Assembly (NCBI GenBank): GCA_900073065.1
Contig: FJOG01000035.1
Coordinates: 490,317 to 554,316 of the forward strand
DNA length: 64,000 nt
Reading direction: 5' to 3'
Source: Phialocephala subalpina
Lineage: Eukaryota; Ascomycota; Leotiomycetes; Helotiales; Mollisiaceae
In this document: one piece after another, positions 54,358 to 64,000 of the stretch
Position numbering within the stretch: position 1 is the stretch's first letter
How the letters are laid out: each line of letters starts with the position of its first letter
Position numbers and translations under genes: made by a program
Notes under the pieces: generated by a model
The model's input: only the letters and a program-made list of their open reading frames with translations
The model's database searches: none
Told to the model about the DNA's origin: nothing

Positions 54358-55512
54358 TGGTTTCGAGTACATCTTGACTATATGATTCATAGTGCTGGTA
54401 CTTCTTTAAATAATCTGAATTGAATGGTAGTGGAAGGTTGATGCCGTTTCCGTCATTGGGCCATCGTCTAGACCGGTGTGGCCGCACGAAAGATACAGAG
54501 GTACTTCGTGTCTCCAAATCCTCCGAGTATCTGTATAATGGAAACCATGACACTGGTAAAGACTGCACTGTGACGTTGATGAACAGATCTGAACCCAAGA
54601 AGCATTCTGAATTACCGGGATGCACCCATCATCAGGGACCCTACAGGAATGGCTTCGAGACCCGCTTAAGGAACTTTGATAAGAGGAGAGACGTGGGGGA
54701 GTCCGAAGATCTTCTACACCGCACCGTCAAAGATCCCCATTGCTACATACAAATACGGAACATGGTAGCCAGCTTTCTTGAAGGAAAAGCAATTCAACTT
54801 AAAGGTAAGAGGAAGGTTACATTCTCTACGAACCGTGGGAGAATGTGTTGGCTGATGAACCTTGAAGTTCTGCTTGGGCTGTTCGGGAGAGCTAAATCGA
54901 ATTGGTGCATCGACGACTTTCAACCCCTCTACCCACACCTTTTCCCCAAAACCGTAAAGCGGAGTCTCAGACTGGTCACGAAATAAAACATAGAACTTGT
55001 AAAGGATTTCTGTACGCCCCCAAAAGGTCTCTGAAAGTTCCTTCCTCGCCCCCAATGACCTCAGCACTCACGTGCTAGTGCTATGTCCATGCCGCACTAA
55101 GCGAGTCCAATCCCATCGCCTTGCATATGCGCATTGTCACATCCACTTCACAATCCATCCAGATCAAACATCGCCCAAATCTGATCACAAAGCAGTAATC
55201 GCCCAACGTCCTCAACACCGACAGCATTACCTGCACACTCGTCGCTCATTTCGCGGAAGCTCGATGGCCACCACTCGAACATCAACCACCTAGAATCTGA
55301 TTCTCGCACACATAATCAAGCCCTTGCGTCGCGAGGCTGAGGGGCTCCGGAACACTATCCACGAAACGTCAACACATATTGACGACAACCTTCACTCTAT
55401 CCTTAGCGAGCACTACGATATCGCATATCCATCTGCAATATTCTTGACAGTTGGCTCTGTCCGAAGCCCATCTGCCGTTCCTTCCCTTCGATAACTTCAT
55501 TCCTCAGTCATC
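54358..55512. other. Intergenic with one weak small-gene candidate
   Basis: Overlapping frames on both strands at 54420-55067 cannot both be real; the minus one is listed separately. The remainder, up to 55512, is presumably the grrA promoter and leader. Confidence 0.35.
54714..55067 (-). CDS. Weak candidate small protein, start unresolved
   Basis: A 117-codon minus-strand frame reads like protein in its middle part (LYKFYVLFRDQSETPLYGFG, EKVWVEGLKVVDAPIRF), with charged and aromatic mix. It opens on GTG without an ATG, and no known family came to mind. It could be one exon of a spliced gene or a chance frame. Confidence 0.22.
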   Translation of the reverse strand: MLRSLGARKELSETFWGRTEILYKFYVLFRDQSETPLYGFGEKVWVEGLKVVDAPIRFSSPEQPKQNFKVHQPTHSPTVRRECNLPLTFKLNCFSFKKAGYHVPYLYVAMGIFDGAV

Positions 55513-57542
55513 ATGAGGGGTCATCATCCCACGATGGCGCCCATTACCACCAACGGCCCTTATCGCGCCACCCCGGACCCAGAAGGTGATTCACAATCAT
55601 CGTCAAGTAATTCTCCTGCGCGGGCAGACTACGAAGAGTCGGATTTCTATACAGGAAACAACGATTCGCAGTCGTCGATCGGCGTTCCCACATTCCAAGA
55701 CATGGCTGTATCGGAGGAGAGCTGCGAACCCCCAGCAAATCGACTTCCGGCAGAGGTGTTAATCGGTATATTCTCGAAACTCAGCAGTCCCACAGATCTG
55801 TTGAACTGCATGCGTGTATCGAAGAGATGGGCTAGGAATAGTGTGGACCTGCTATGGCATCGGCCTGCATGTACAACTTGGAACAAGCATGGCTTTATCT
55901 GCAGAACGCTATCCCTCCCCAACCCATACTTTGCATACCGAGACTTCATCAAACGCCTGAATCTTGCTGCTCTGTCAGATGGTGTCAACGATGGAAGTGT
56001 GACGGCACTACAATTTTGCAAGAGAGTGGAGAGATTGACCTTAACTAGTTGTGATGGACTCTCGGATGGAGGTCTTGTCGGTCTTTTGGAGGGCAACCAT
56101 CACTTGTTGGCTCTGGATATCTCTGGGGACACACAAATTACCGAAGCTTCCATGTATACCTTGGCGGACAACTGCAAGCGATTACAGGGATTGAACATTT
56201 CTAATTGCACGAGGATATCTAATCAGTCTATGATCGCAGTCGCAGAGAACTGCAAGTACATCAAGCGGGTAAGCTGCCTCTGTAACTCGCATGGTCAACA
56301 TTCTCTAACATTTTATAGCTCAAACTCAACGACTGCGACCAACTCGAGGACGTTGCCATTATGGCATTTGCCAACAACTGCCCAAACATTCTCGAAATCG
56401 ACCTACATCAGTGCAAGTCTATTGGGAATGGGCCAGTGCATGCACTTATGAGCAACGGCCAAACACTACGAGAACTTCGACTTGCTAATTGCGAGTTGAT
56501 CTCAGACGAGGCCTTCCTGACTCTCCCTCCTGCCAAGACATACGAGCATCTTCGGATCCTTGATCTGACAAGTTGCGCCCGCCTTACGGACCGCGCGGTC
56601 GAGAGAATAATCGAGGTTGCTCCACGGTTACGGAACCTAGTTTTCGCAAAGTGCAGAAACCTAACCGACGTTGCCGTAAACGCCATCAGCAAGCTCGGAA
56701 AGAACCTACACTATTTACATCTAGGGCATTGCGGGCACATCACCGATCATGCTGTCATCAAGCTCGTACAAACATGCAATCGAATTCGATACATTGATCT
56801 AGGCTGCTGTGTTCATTTGACAGATCAGTCTGTTACCAAGCTAGCAACTCTACCGAAGCTTAGGCGTATTGGTCTTGTCAAATGCTCCAACATCACCGAT
56901 GCAAGTGTGTATGCTTTGGCTCAGGCTTCGGGTCGATGGCCGCGACGAATGCATCCCGATATGCCAGATCATCTAGCACACTACCCTTCAACAGGAAGTA
57001 GCAGTCTTGAGAGAGTACATCTCAGCTACTGCACCAATTTGACCTTGACCGTATGTTAATCTCTCCCGTCTCCCAATACTAGCTAACGTTTATCAGAGCA
57101 TCATCTGTCTGCTCAATAACTGTCAAAAGCTTACTCATTTGAGTTTGACTGGCGTTCAAGCCTTCTTGCGCTCAGATCTTGAGCAGTTCTGCCGAGAGGC
57201 GCCACCAGGTCCGCTTCACCCACATTCTTTTCGTAACTCATTGCTAACAAGGTATCAGAGTTCACGGAGCATCAGCGAAATGTATTCTGCGTCTTCTCCG
57301 GCCAGGGTGTCATGGGCCTCCGTTCTCATCTCAATAAGCTACCCCTAAACCATGCTTATGATCCTTTGGCCAACGGCCCCGTGGATGACGACGAGGACCA
57401 AACGATGACCGGTACGGATCACGCAACACTTATGATGAGTGCTGCGGCCTTGAATGCTGATGAAGATGATGCAGATGGCGACGAAGAGTTGGATGACGCT
57501 GACGATAATGGAGGAGCTTCATTCAACCACGGCCAGACTTGA
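55513..57542 (+). CDS. grrA: SCF ubiquitin ligase F-box/LRR protein, Grr1 type
   Basis: Exons 55513-56268, 56319-57050, 57097-57208 and 57259-57542 give 627 residues. An F-box lies at about 76-118 (NRLPAEVLIGIFSKLSSPTD and RVSKRWARNSVDLLWHRP), followed by about a dozen leucine-rich repeats of the Cys-containing type (LTSCDGLSDGGLVGL, LNDCDQLEDVAIMAF, LTSCARLTDRAVERI, LGHCGHITDHAVIKL). The C-terminus is acidic (Asp/Glu run before GGASFNHGQT). Grr1-type receptors bring phosphorylated substrates such as cyclins and nutrient regulators to the SCF complex; in Aspergillus grrA is required for sexual development. The first ATG (55513) was used; a second at 55534 is also possible. Intact. Confidence 0.95.
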
Positions 57543-58246
57543 AGACTCGAAAACACCACCCACTGATCCATAACCTCGAACTTGGAGACGGTGTTAAAGT
57601 ACCAGAAGATTACGAAAGAATTATGTATGGCAATGGACTTAATTATCAACACGCGAGGAAACGGGCGCACGTTTCGGACATTCGAAGCAAGCCTACATTT
57701 CTTTAAGGATGCGTGGAAGCATCACTTAGAGTCACCATGCCGGAGCGGTTATAGCCCGCGGCATAAGCTCGTCTCGCGGAGTGAATGCGAGTGTCTGATT
57801 GATAGGAGGGAGAAAGATGGTTGGACTGGCGTTAGAGTATGGTCTTCACGGACCGGCTGGAATCAATTGATCAATCTTTGACTTTGGTTCTACCATCTTG
57901 TTTTGATGTTCCGTGTGACAAAGGGTGTTTTTTTTTTCAATACCCATTCGCCTCGTCCCAAAAAAGGTAGTCGTCGTAGTTGTCGTTAATAAGCCGAAGT
58001 TGGTTGCCGAGCGGCACCTTCGCTGAGCAGAATCTGCGTATGGCCAGTGGAATGCCTATTTTGGGGCTGAGATGGGCGGCAAGGCAGACCTGCAGGGGCT
58101 TCTGCAAGTTTCTGCATGGCCAATCACATGAGATTTCAGGGGCTGAGTGAGGCTGTGAATCTCGAACCTCAAACCTCGAAACTCAAGGCTTCATCTTCTA
58201 GAAGCTGTACCATTCATCTTTCCTTCGCTGTAAATTCGATGAAATT
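57543..58246. other. Intergenic, no gene seen
   Basis: Between grrA and the following tandem gene. Contains a T-tract near 57930; nothing else noted. Confidence 0.4.
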
Positions 58247-61092
58247 ATGCGTCCCACGACTCCGGATTTCAGCTTTGCTCAACAAGCAGGACCTTCATCT
58301 CCTCCTACCACCCCTACCAGCACACCCACCTTCACGTTCAACAAAAATCGACGACATGGCTCGGCGCACTTCGCTAGGCCAGAGGATGGAAGTGCAATCG
58401 CTCCGGTTGGAACCGGTCGCCAGTTCTCATCCACGCCTTCTCGACCTCAAGAGACCTTCAACAAATGGGACGCCTACACATCCTTCAATGTCACTGGTCG
58501 CTTTTCGCGAGGTATGAACTGCATCGGCATCAGTAGACATGGAAGACGCTGTGCTTGGGACATCCCGAAAGGCAAGTACGACGACCTTCGCCGTATTCTC
58601 GATTGGATCGAAACACAATCCCCGCACGAAGCAGAGAAATACTTGCTAGACATTGCTCGCTTAAGCTTATGCCAAGACTTCCATCAAAATCAAGCTTATG
58701 ATTTCGTGGATGAGTGGAGAGCCTTACTCGATAATACTTATCGTTCGGCGAATATTAAATCTGACAATGGAGTAAAGGTCCTTCAACAAGTGGCCTCTAA
58801 ATGGGATGCTTACGAATTCTTCAACGTCATCGTACGGGATTCGAAAGGCATGACCTGCATTAGCATCACCAGACTAGGAAAACGCTGCAGATGGGACCTT
58901 CGAAATAAATACGACGAGCTTCGCCGCCTGCTTGACTGGATCGATACTCAAGGCCCGCAAGAAGCACGCAAATACTTGCAAGACATTGCTAGCTTAAGCT
59001 TATGCCCATGGCATCAAAAGCAAGCTTACGATTTCGTGGAAGAGTGGATAGACATGCTCCCAAAGATTCCTTACGCTGTGGTGCCGACGGCCAACGAAGA
59101 TGGAAATCTTCAAGAGCACGAGAGCGAACAGAAAGAGGGAAGGGTCAAACTGGAAATAATGGCACCCGAAGAAAATAGAAATGGTAAGGAAAATACAGCT
59201 GTAAATACACCTGAATCGCAAACAGACAATTGTACGACCTCAACCGACAATGGCAGTGATGCTCGCTCCCTCGTGGCGCCATCACCGGAGGTACGGCAGG
59301 TATACGAGCAAAGGATGCCAGACATATCTACAGGGGTTGATGAGGCAAACAAGGTGCAGAAAGTAAGCGTCAATGATCTCTATGTGCAAATGGAGTTTTC
59401 AAGGAAGCGCATAGAGGAATCGAGCCGAGCCTCCCCTACATCATTGCGAGAGTCAGAAGCCTCCCTTAGATCATTATACACACGGGGAACAGCGCAGGGC
59501 GTAGAAAACGCTCAGCTCAAGTCAGTGGATCTAAATCTTCCTATGCGCGGCAAACTTTCAAGATTTTATTCCGACTTCAGTAAGAATATTCTGGGCCAGA
59601 TTCCATGGTCTCCTCCGAGCCCTCCAGCACTTGAAGCGCTTCCATCCCAAGACTCTCTCTCAAACAAGTCAAGACCTTTAAACTTAAAGCTATCGATTTC
59701 AGAAGAATACATGTATAGCAATGCTATGACGTGGCAAGAGGTCGAAAGTCTGAAGAGGTACCTGAAGATGTCTCTCGGTGATTACGAAGGTAAGCCAACA
59801 TCCGACAGAGGAAATGTGGAGGGTCTTTGGGTTACTAACTTGAATAGGCTTTTTGGCACTAATGTCAACTTATCCACAGTTCAATTCAGCTTCATATCAG
59901 CAAGGAAATCTGGAGCTTTTGAGCAGATTTCTCCTCGATGCACCTTCAGAGAACCCAAGAAGCTGCGAGCCGTTACCAGTCACCAATATCTCGCTTCTGT
60001 TTCAAACTCGCAAACTTGGAAAGAATACACGGCGACTTCAATGGACCTGCGTAAGTATTCATTCTGCCACGGACTGTCAAGTCTAAGATTGAAGACTTCT
60101 ACTAATACAGACAATCAGAGTTGCGGCCACAAATCATATGACGACTTCATAGAGTACAAACCGGGCGCCACCGTCTCTCTTGCCAACGAACTCATCGAAG
60201 CGGGATATATATCCCATGCTCAGATATCTAACTCAACCAACACTCCATTTTCATCTTTCATCGTGTACATAAACAATGTTTTTACAGGTATCAAACGCCA
60301 AGTGTCTCGAGTACGCTCCCCGTCCCTTCCTAGTTTCTCGACATCTGGCCAAACAGCAGGTATGCCGATGACCTGTATGCCCACCAACAGATGTAGATGG
60401 TTGCATATGTGTCTCAAGAAGCGTCCGTATGCCACCAAGATGGAGCCGTTGCATGTATGCAAGGACGAAGACCAGAACAGCTATACGGATGCGAGCTTTT
60501 TCCGAGCCTTGCGGAAGGCGTACTATCAACATCGAAGCTGGAAAGAGAAATTGCTGTTCAAACTGAGCAAGATTGAGTTTGTTGAGGTATGTCATTCCGA
60601 ATATCCTGGTATTTCTCAGACAATATTGATGCCAAATAGTTCGACCTGTGCCCGGAGGACCTAGTCGATCACATCATCCCCGACAAGCTCCCACCAACAG
60701 TCGACGAATACGAATTCCAGCCGCCACCACCCCTCAAAAAATGTCCGCCAATCGGCGCATCTCATATGATGCATCTGTTCACGTCCTGTTCATCACAACC
60801 ACTGAATACATCACTGTACCTTCGACACATCCCGAAACGGAAAGATAAAGCGCTCTCTTTCCAGCCTGGTGTGCTTGATGACCAAACGGGATACGGATTG
60901 CATTTCGTGGAGAAGCTGAACAGCTCGCTAGCTGTGACGGTTATGTTTATCGTCTCGCTCATTGTTGGGATTATGTTCGCGATTTGGTGGAGCATTCGAA
61001 AACAGGACATCCAAGGAGCTTTCGGTGTCGCATCGTATGTGACGAGTGTGATCACTTTAGCTGTGATGACTTGGCAGATGTGGTCTGTTTGA
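58247..61092 (+). CDS. Uncharacterised fungal membrane protein with duplicated N-terminal domain and C-x-C-G-H motif (family member 2)
   Basis: Exons 58247-59789, 59848-60050, 60119-60586 and 60640-61092 give 888 residues. Residues about 73-161 and 185-272 are two copies of one module (KWDAY-x2-FNV, then GMxCIxIxRxGxRCxWD, LRR-x-LDWI, QAYDFVxEW). A long charged, Ser-rich linker follows. Intron 2 is placed so that WTC joins SCGHKSYDDFIEYKPGA, giving a W-x-C-x-C-G-H site that may bind metal. Later anchors are FFRALRKAYYQHRSWKEKLL, FDLCPEDLVDHI, GASHMMHLF and GYGLHFVEKLN, then two transmembrane helices at the C-terminus (VTVMFIVSLIVGIMFAIWW). The same order of late anchors occurs in the 30865 gene. 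Introns 1 and 2 contain no stop, so an unspliced frame looks continuous. No known function. Confidence 0.8.
58463..59062 (+). repeat. Tandem intragenic duplication of an 89-codon module
   Basis: Units at about 58463-58729 and 58799-59062 lie 336 bases apart and encode the same module. Aligned positions are largely identical at protein level (AYDFVDEW against AYDFVEEW, ILDWIETQ against LLDWIDTQ) and still visibly similar at DNA level. Confidence 0.85.
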
Positions 61093-61571
61093 TCTGCAAA
61101 GTAGATGGTAGTCAAAAGGTAATCGAAAGATATCATTATCGACATATATGATTGCAGATAAGGCTAATATACAGCGGGGTAAGTCTCCGGGTTGCCGCGG
61201 GGTTGTGGTTATGGTATGATTGAACGCCGAAAAGGGAACTTCAGGACTCGAAGTGGGCTAGCTGGCACGCACTTACATGCCGTATGTAGAAATATGAGTA
61301 GATTGCTACCATTCTTCGATTTCGGTGTGCAGAATCTGAAAAGCAAAACTCGTGGCGGGAGGTACGCACTTGCGACTTAACTCGAACATCTCACGAATGT
61401 CACCTTCCACAATCCGAAACTCAAAAGAAACGTCCCGAAGCACGCAATTTGTACTCCATAACCAGCGGCTGACAAAAAGGTTAGTGTGCATTGCTACCAC
61501 TCGCTGAGTGCATCAACTTATTCTCTCGCTCTCATCTCCATATTCGGCTTGTCTCCTGGCTCTTCTTCCCC
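61093..61571. other. Intergenic, no gene seen
   Basis: Spacer between the convergent 58247 gene and the alcohol dehydrogenase pseudogene. Confidence 0.4.
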
Positions 61572-62489
61572 CTATGGAAAGCGTGTGACAACCTTCGCCT
61601 CTCTATGCTGTCCAAAACGAGCATAATACTCTGGAGCATCCTCAATGCTGATATTGCTACTAATGATAAAGCTGGGACGAGCTTTACCACTAGTAATCAT
61701 ACCCGCAAGATTGGGCAACTCAATCATCGGGTTGACCGCACCAGAAGCAAGCGTCAAAGCTTTTGCCCAAAGCGCACCAATGGAAATTGGAAGATCATAT
61801 GCTTCAGGCATATAAACGTGATAGACGCCTGCGACTCCAAGACCCCCATTGATAGAAGTGACATTGATCATGTTCTGAAGGACAGCATTCTCCTGCGGCG
61901 AGGAGTCCCACAGGACCTACACCGAAGATGGCGACCATATCACCGGGTTGGAAACCAGCGTAATCGAGAGCTGTCCACGCCGTGGGGAATATATCAGAGA
62001 GGAAGAGATAGTCGACCAAAGACTCAGTGCCGTTGCTGGATGGAATTGGGACCAGGCCATGGTCAGCATACGGGACCCGAACATATTCCGCTGTTATGAG
62101 TCAGCTTTGTGCCATAAATTTGAAGGAAGGTTGTTTTCGTACATTGAGAGCCAGGTAGACCAGGCTGTCCATAAGCAGTGTATGTTTCCGGATCCATGAT
62201 GAGATGCCCGTCGTCAATCCTATCTGGGATAACTACATAGTCACCGACGGACAGGAAATTGACTCCCTCGCCGACTTCTGCGACATAGCCCGTTGCCTCA
62301 TGATCGATTAGGTAACCAGGTATCGGTCCTGTCGGTCGAGTTCTGGTACCTCGATACAGATGGAGATCACTTCCGCAGATTGCTGCCGCCGTGACACGAA
62401 CGGTCACATCTGTGCTGTGTTGAATTGTTGGTTTCGGGTAATTTCTCAGTTACGTTGTATGGGATTCCGCTCCATAGAAGAGCTCGCAT
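61572..62489 (-). pseudogene. Zinc-type alcohol dehydrogenase with internal deletion and frameshift
   Basis: The ATG at 62489 begins MRALLWSGIPYNV as in the MDR glutathione/formaldehyde dehydrogenase-like group. A frameshift near 62440 leads to VRVTAAAICGSDLHLYRG with the catalytic zinc Cys, then IDHEATGYVAEVGEGVN. An intron at about 62142-62092 precedes EYVRVPYADHGLVPIP and the cofactor motif FGVGPVGLLAA. Directly after this, near 61893, the sequence jumps, out of frame, to ENAVLQNMINVTSINGG and then the C-terminal domain to the stop at 61572. About 90 residues of the NAD-binding domain are missing. The structural zinc loop and most of the Rossmann fold are therefore lost and the gene cannot make a working enzyme. 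Confidence 0.8.
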
Positions 62490-64000
62490 CATTGTGGCGT
62501 TCATGGTTGCTGAAGAAGCGCTGCAAGACAGATTACGGATACGGTCTTGCAAGAGAACAAAAGTTGGAGGAAGAGTAGGAGGGATTGTGTCAGTTAAAAT
62601 GACTACATGAAGCCATGAGGGACGTTCATGGCATATATAGGTGCACTGCAAGACGTCCCAAACGGAACGAATTACTCAATTTGCCATTTCCTGCTTCGAT
62701 TGTTAATTAAAGTTCTCAATCCATGGACGAAAAGATGTGGGGTAAGCCAGGGGTCTTAGATCTCTTGGTACCGCCGTGAGATGGCCGGGGAGTGATGCTT
62801 GTTGGGGTGGTAACTCTCGTGAGGTTGTGAAATACTAAGCAGGTAAATACTTAGATCGCTGTCGCCAAGGGCAAACTCACCCCACAACGGCATTGCCGAC
62901 GCTCATCGGGAGTGAAGAAATACCTTCCTTAATTGCACAAGGTACCTGACCTAGCAATTCCTGGCACACGCTGCAAGTTAAGCTTGTATGAAAGTTTTCG
63001 GGTTTCTGTGAAACTTCGGCCGAAAGCCGCTTATGAACTTCAGACATTTTGAATGTGAACGGTGCAACCAATACTCCGTTCAAACCACTTGTTTAGAGAG
63101 TTATGTGACATCATATACTTGGCATCTCGCGGCAGTAGTTCAGATGCTGGAGCCTTCGCGAATGGGAATGTGATCATCAACATGACGAGGGGAAAACAGG
63201 GTAAGAGGACTTGTGCAGTTGCCGATTCAAGTCTCCGAGACCACTTAGCTATCATTAAATCCATCGTTAACTCCGTCCCATGAGCATTATTCACTCATAT
63301 GCAGAAGATCCACTATGATTGCATTGTTTGATTTGATTGAAAGTGATCGTAGGCAGGAAAAGTGTAGATACAGCCACAAGCGAGAATCAGCGATCTTGAA
63401 AACATTACGACTTCACTTACCAGAATACGTGGAACTGCTTGTTCAAGTGTTTGGCTATCGCGCACACATGTAGGAAAATACCCGGTTGATTAATGCTGAG
63501 GACTGGTTTAAAGGGTGTTATGGTCAATTGTGACACTCACACGAAACAAATGCGACCGCGACTGCCACCGGTCTCGCTTCGGCTCGCTTAGTGGAAGGGA
63601 AATACGACCACAACCCCGCCACAGAAGTTCAAAAAATACAAAAGACAGGCAAAACAATAGAAATGTGAAGCAAAACCTGGTAGATTCATAGGAAATTTTG
63701 CGGGACGTGATCCGCGGCATCCAGAGGGATGTGACCTCTGAACCCGCGGGCGCCCGTAGTTGAATCCACATGGACGTGTACATTCCAATAGGGCAATCTA
63801 CTTTGCAGCTTGTCGGCAACGATTTCTCGTCCTAACGCCAAGAAAGTGCTTATTTAAATCTATACAGACGTCCAACTTTTAACCGAGTGGTGAATGCCTG
63901 GCTGCATAGCAGTTCGGGAATCATATCGGGAGAATCGGGAGACCAAAGTGGGCCGATCGGTATCAACTAATGGGTCAGCATGGCTGAAGCGAATCCAGCG
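62490..64000. other. No supported gene to the window end
   Basis: Minus-strand frames near 62880-63080 and 63040-63290 have mild coding look but no family. A stretch near 63700-63770 was examined as a tRNA and rejected. Confidence 0.35.

Noticed and set aside
54420..54986. 188-codon plus-strand frame
   Set aside because: Composition is poor and it is antisense to a frame that looks more like protein; no motif seen.
63690..63780. Possible tRNA (GC-rich arms and a 'GTAGTTGAATCCAC' string)
   Set aside because: The T-arm stem does not pair and no cloverleaf with acceptor complementarity could be drawn.

Overview
The window looks like chromosomal DNA from a filamentous ascomycete (Pezizomycotina). 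The evidence is short GT-AG introns of about 50-110 nt, intron-split housekeeping genes with fungal best-fit families (MOT1, the PFF1 vacuolar protease, the F-box protein grrA, ribosomal protein uL13), and fungus-specific families (HET, 2EXR, and the lineage often mislabelled 'geranylgeranyl pyrophosphate synthetase'). Leotiomycetes/Helotiales is my guess from family content only; no search was run.

Layout. 0.9-7.5 kb: MOT1, with two tiny 5' exons and a 761-nt intron. 8.5-15.4 kb: a stop-interrupted frame, then a cluster of six small Cys-rich genes (one on +, five on -). The five minus-strand copies share one phase-1 intron just before a Y-x-C-G-H-like motif and, in most copies, an acidic, Trp-containing C-terminus; two of them are broken. 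15.7-22.0 kb: a HET-domain protein and the PFF1 protease, both intact. 22.6-37.4 kb: an accessory tract rich in broken genes. It holds three decaying copies of a 'GGPP synthetase-like' family, a WW-domain fragment, an NTA1 amidase remnant cut at its catalytic Cys, two damaged 2EXR genes, a third 2EXR tail relic, and one apparently intact membrane protein with a C-x-C motif.

38.7-61.1 kb returns to mostly conserved genes: a PAQR/AdipoR-like receptor, a multi-pass membrane protein, an AMP-binding acyl-CoA synthetase whose first intron holds a 374-N gap flanked by duplicated sequence, uL13, a BAG co-chaperone that opens on GTG, glutaredoxin, AIM18, a small TPR-like protein, grrA, and a second member of the C-x-C membrane family carrying a tandemly duplicated N-terminal domain. 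61.6-62.5 kb: an alcohol dehydrogenase pseudogene with a large internal deletion. The last 1.5 kb has no gene I can support.

The genes do not form one pathway; each appears to be transcribed alone. The main pattern is the contrast between intact conserved genes and a high density of single-lesion genes in duplicated accessory families. Several lesions are one-base losses in homopolymers, and the duplicated sequence beside the N-gap also differs in homopolymer length, so base-calling error must be excluded before all of these are called pseudogenes.
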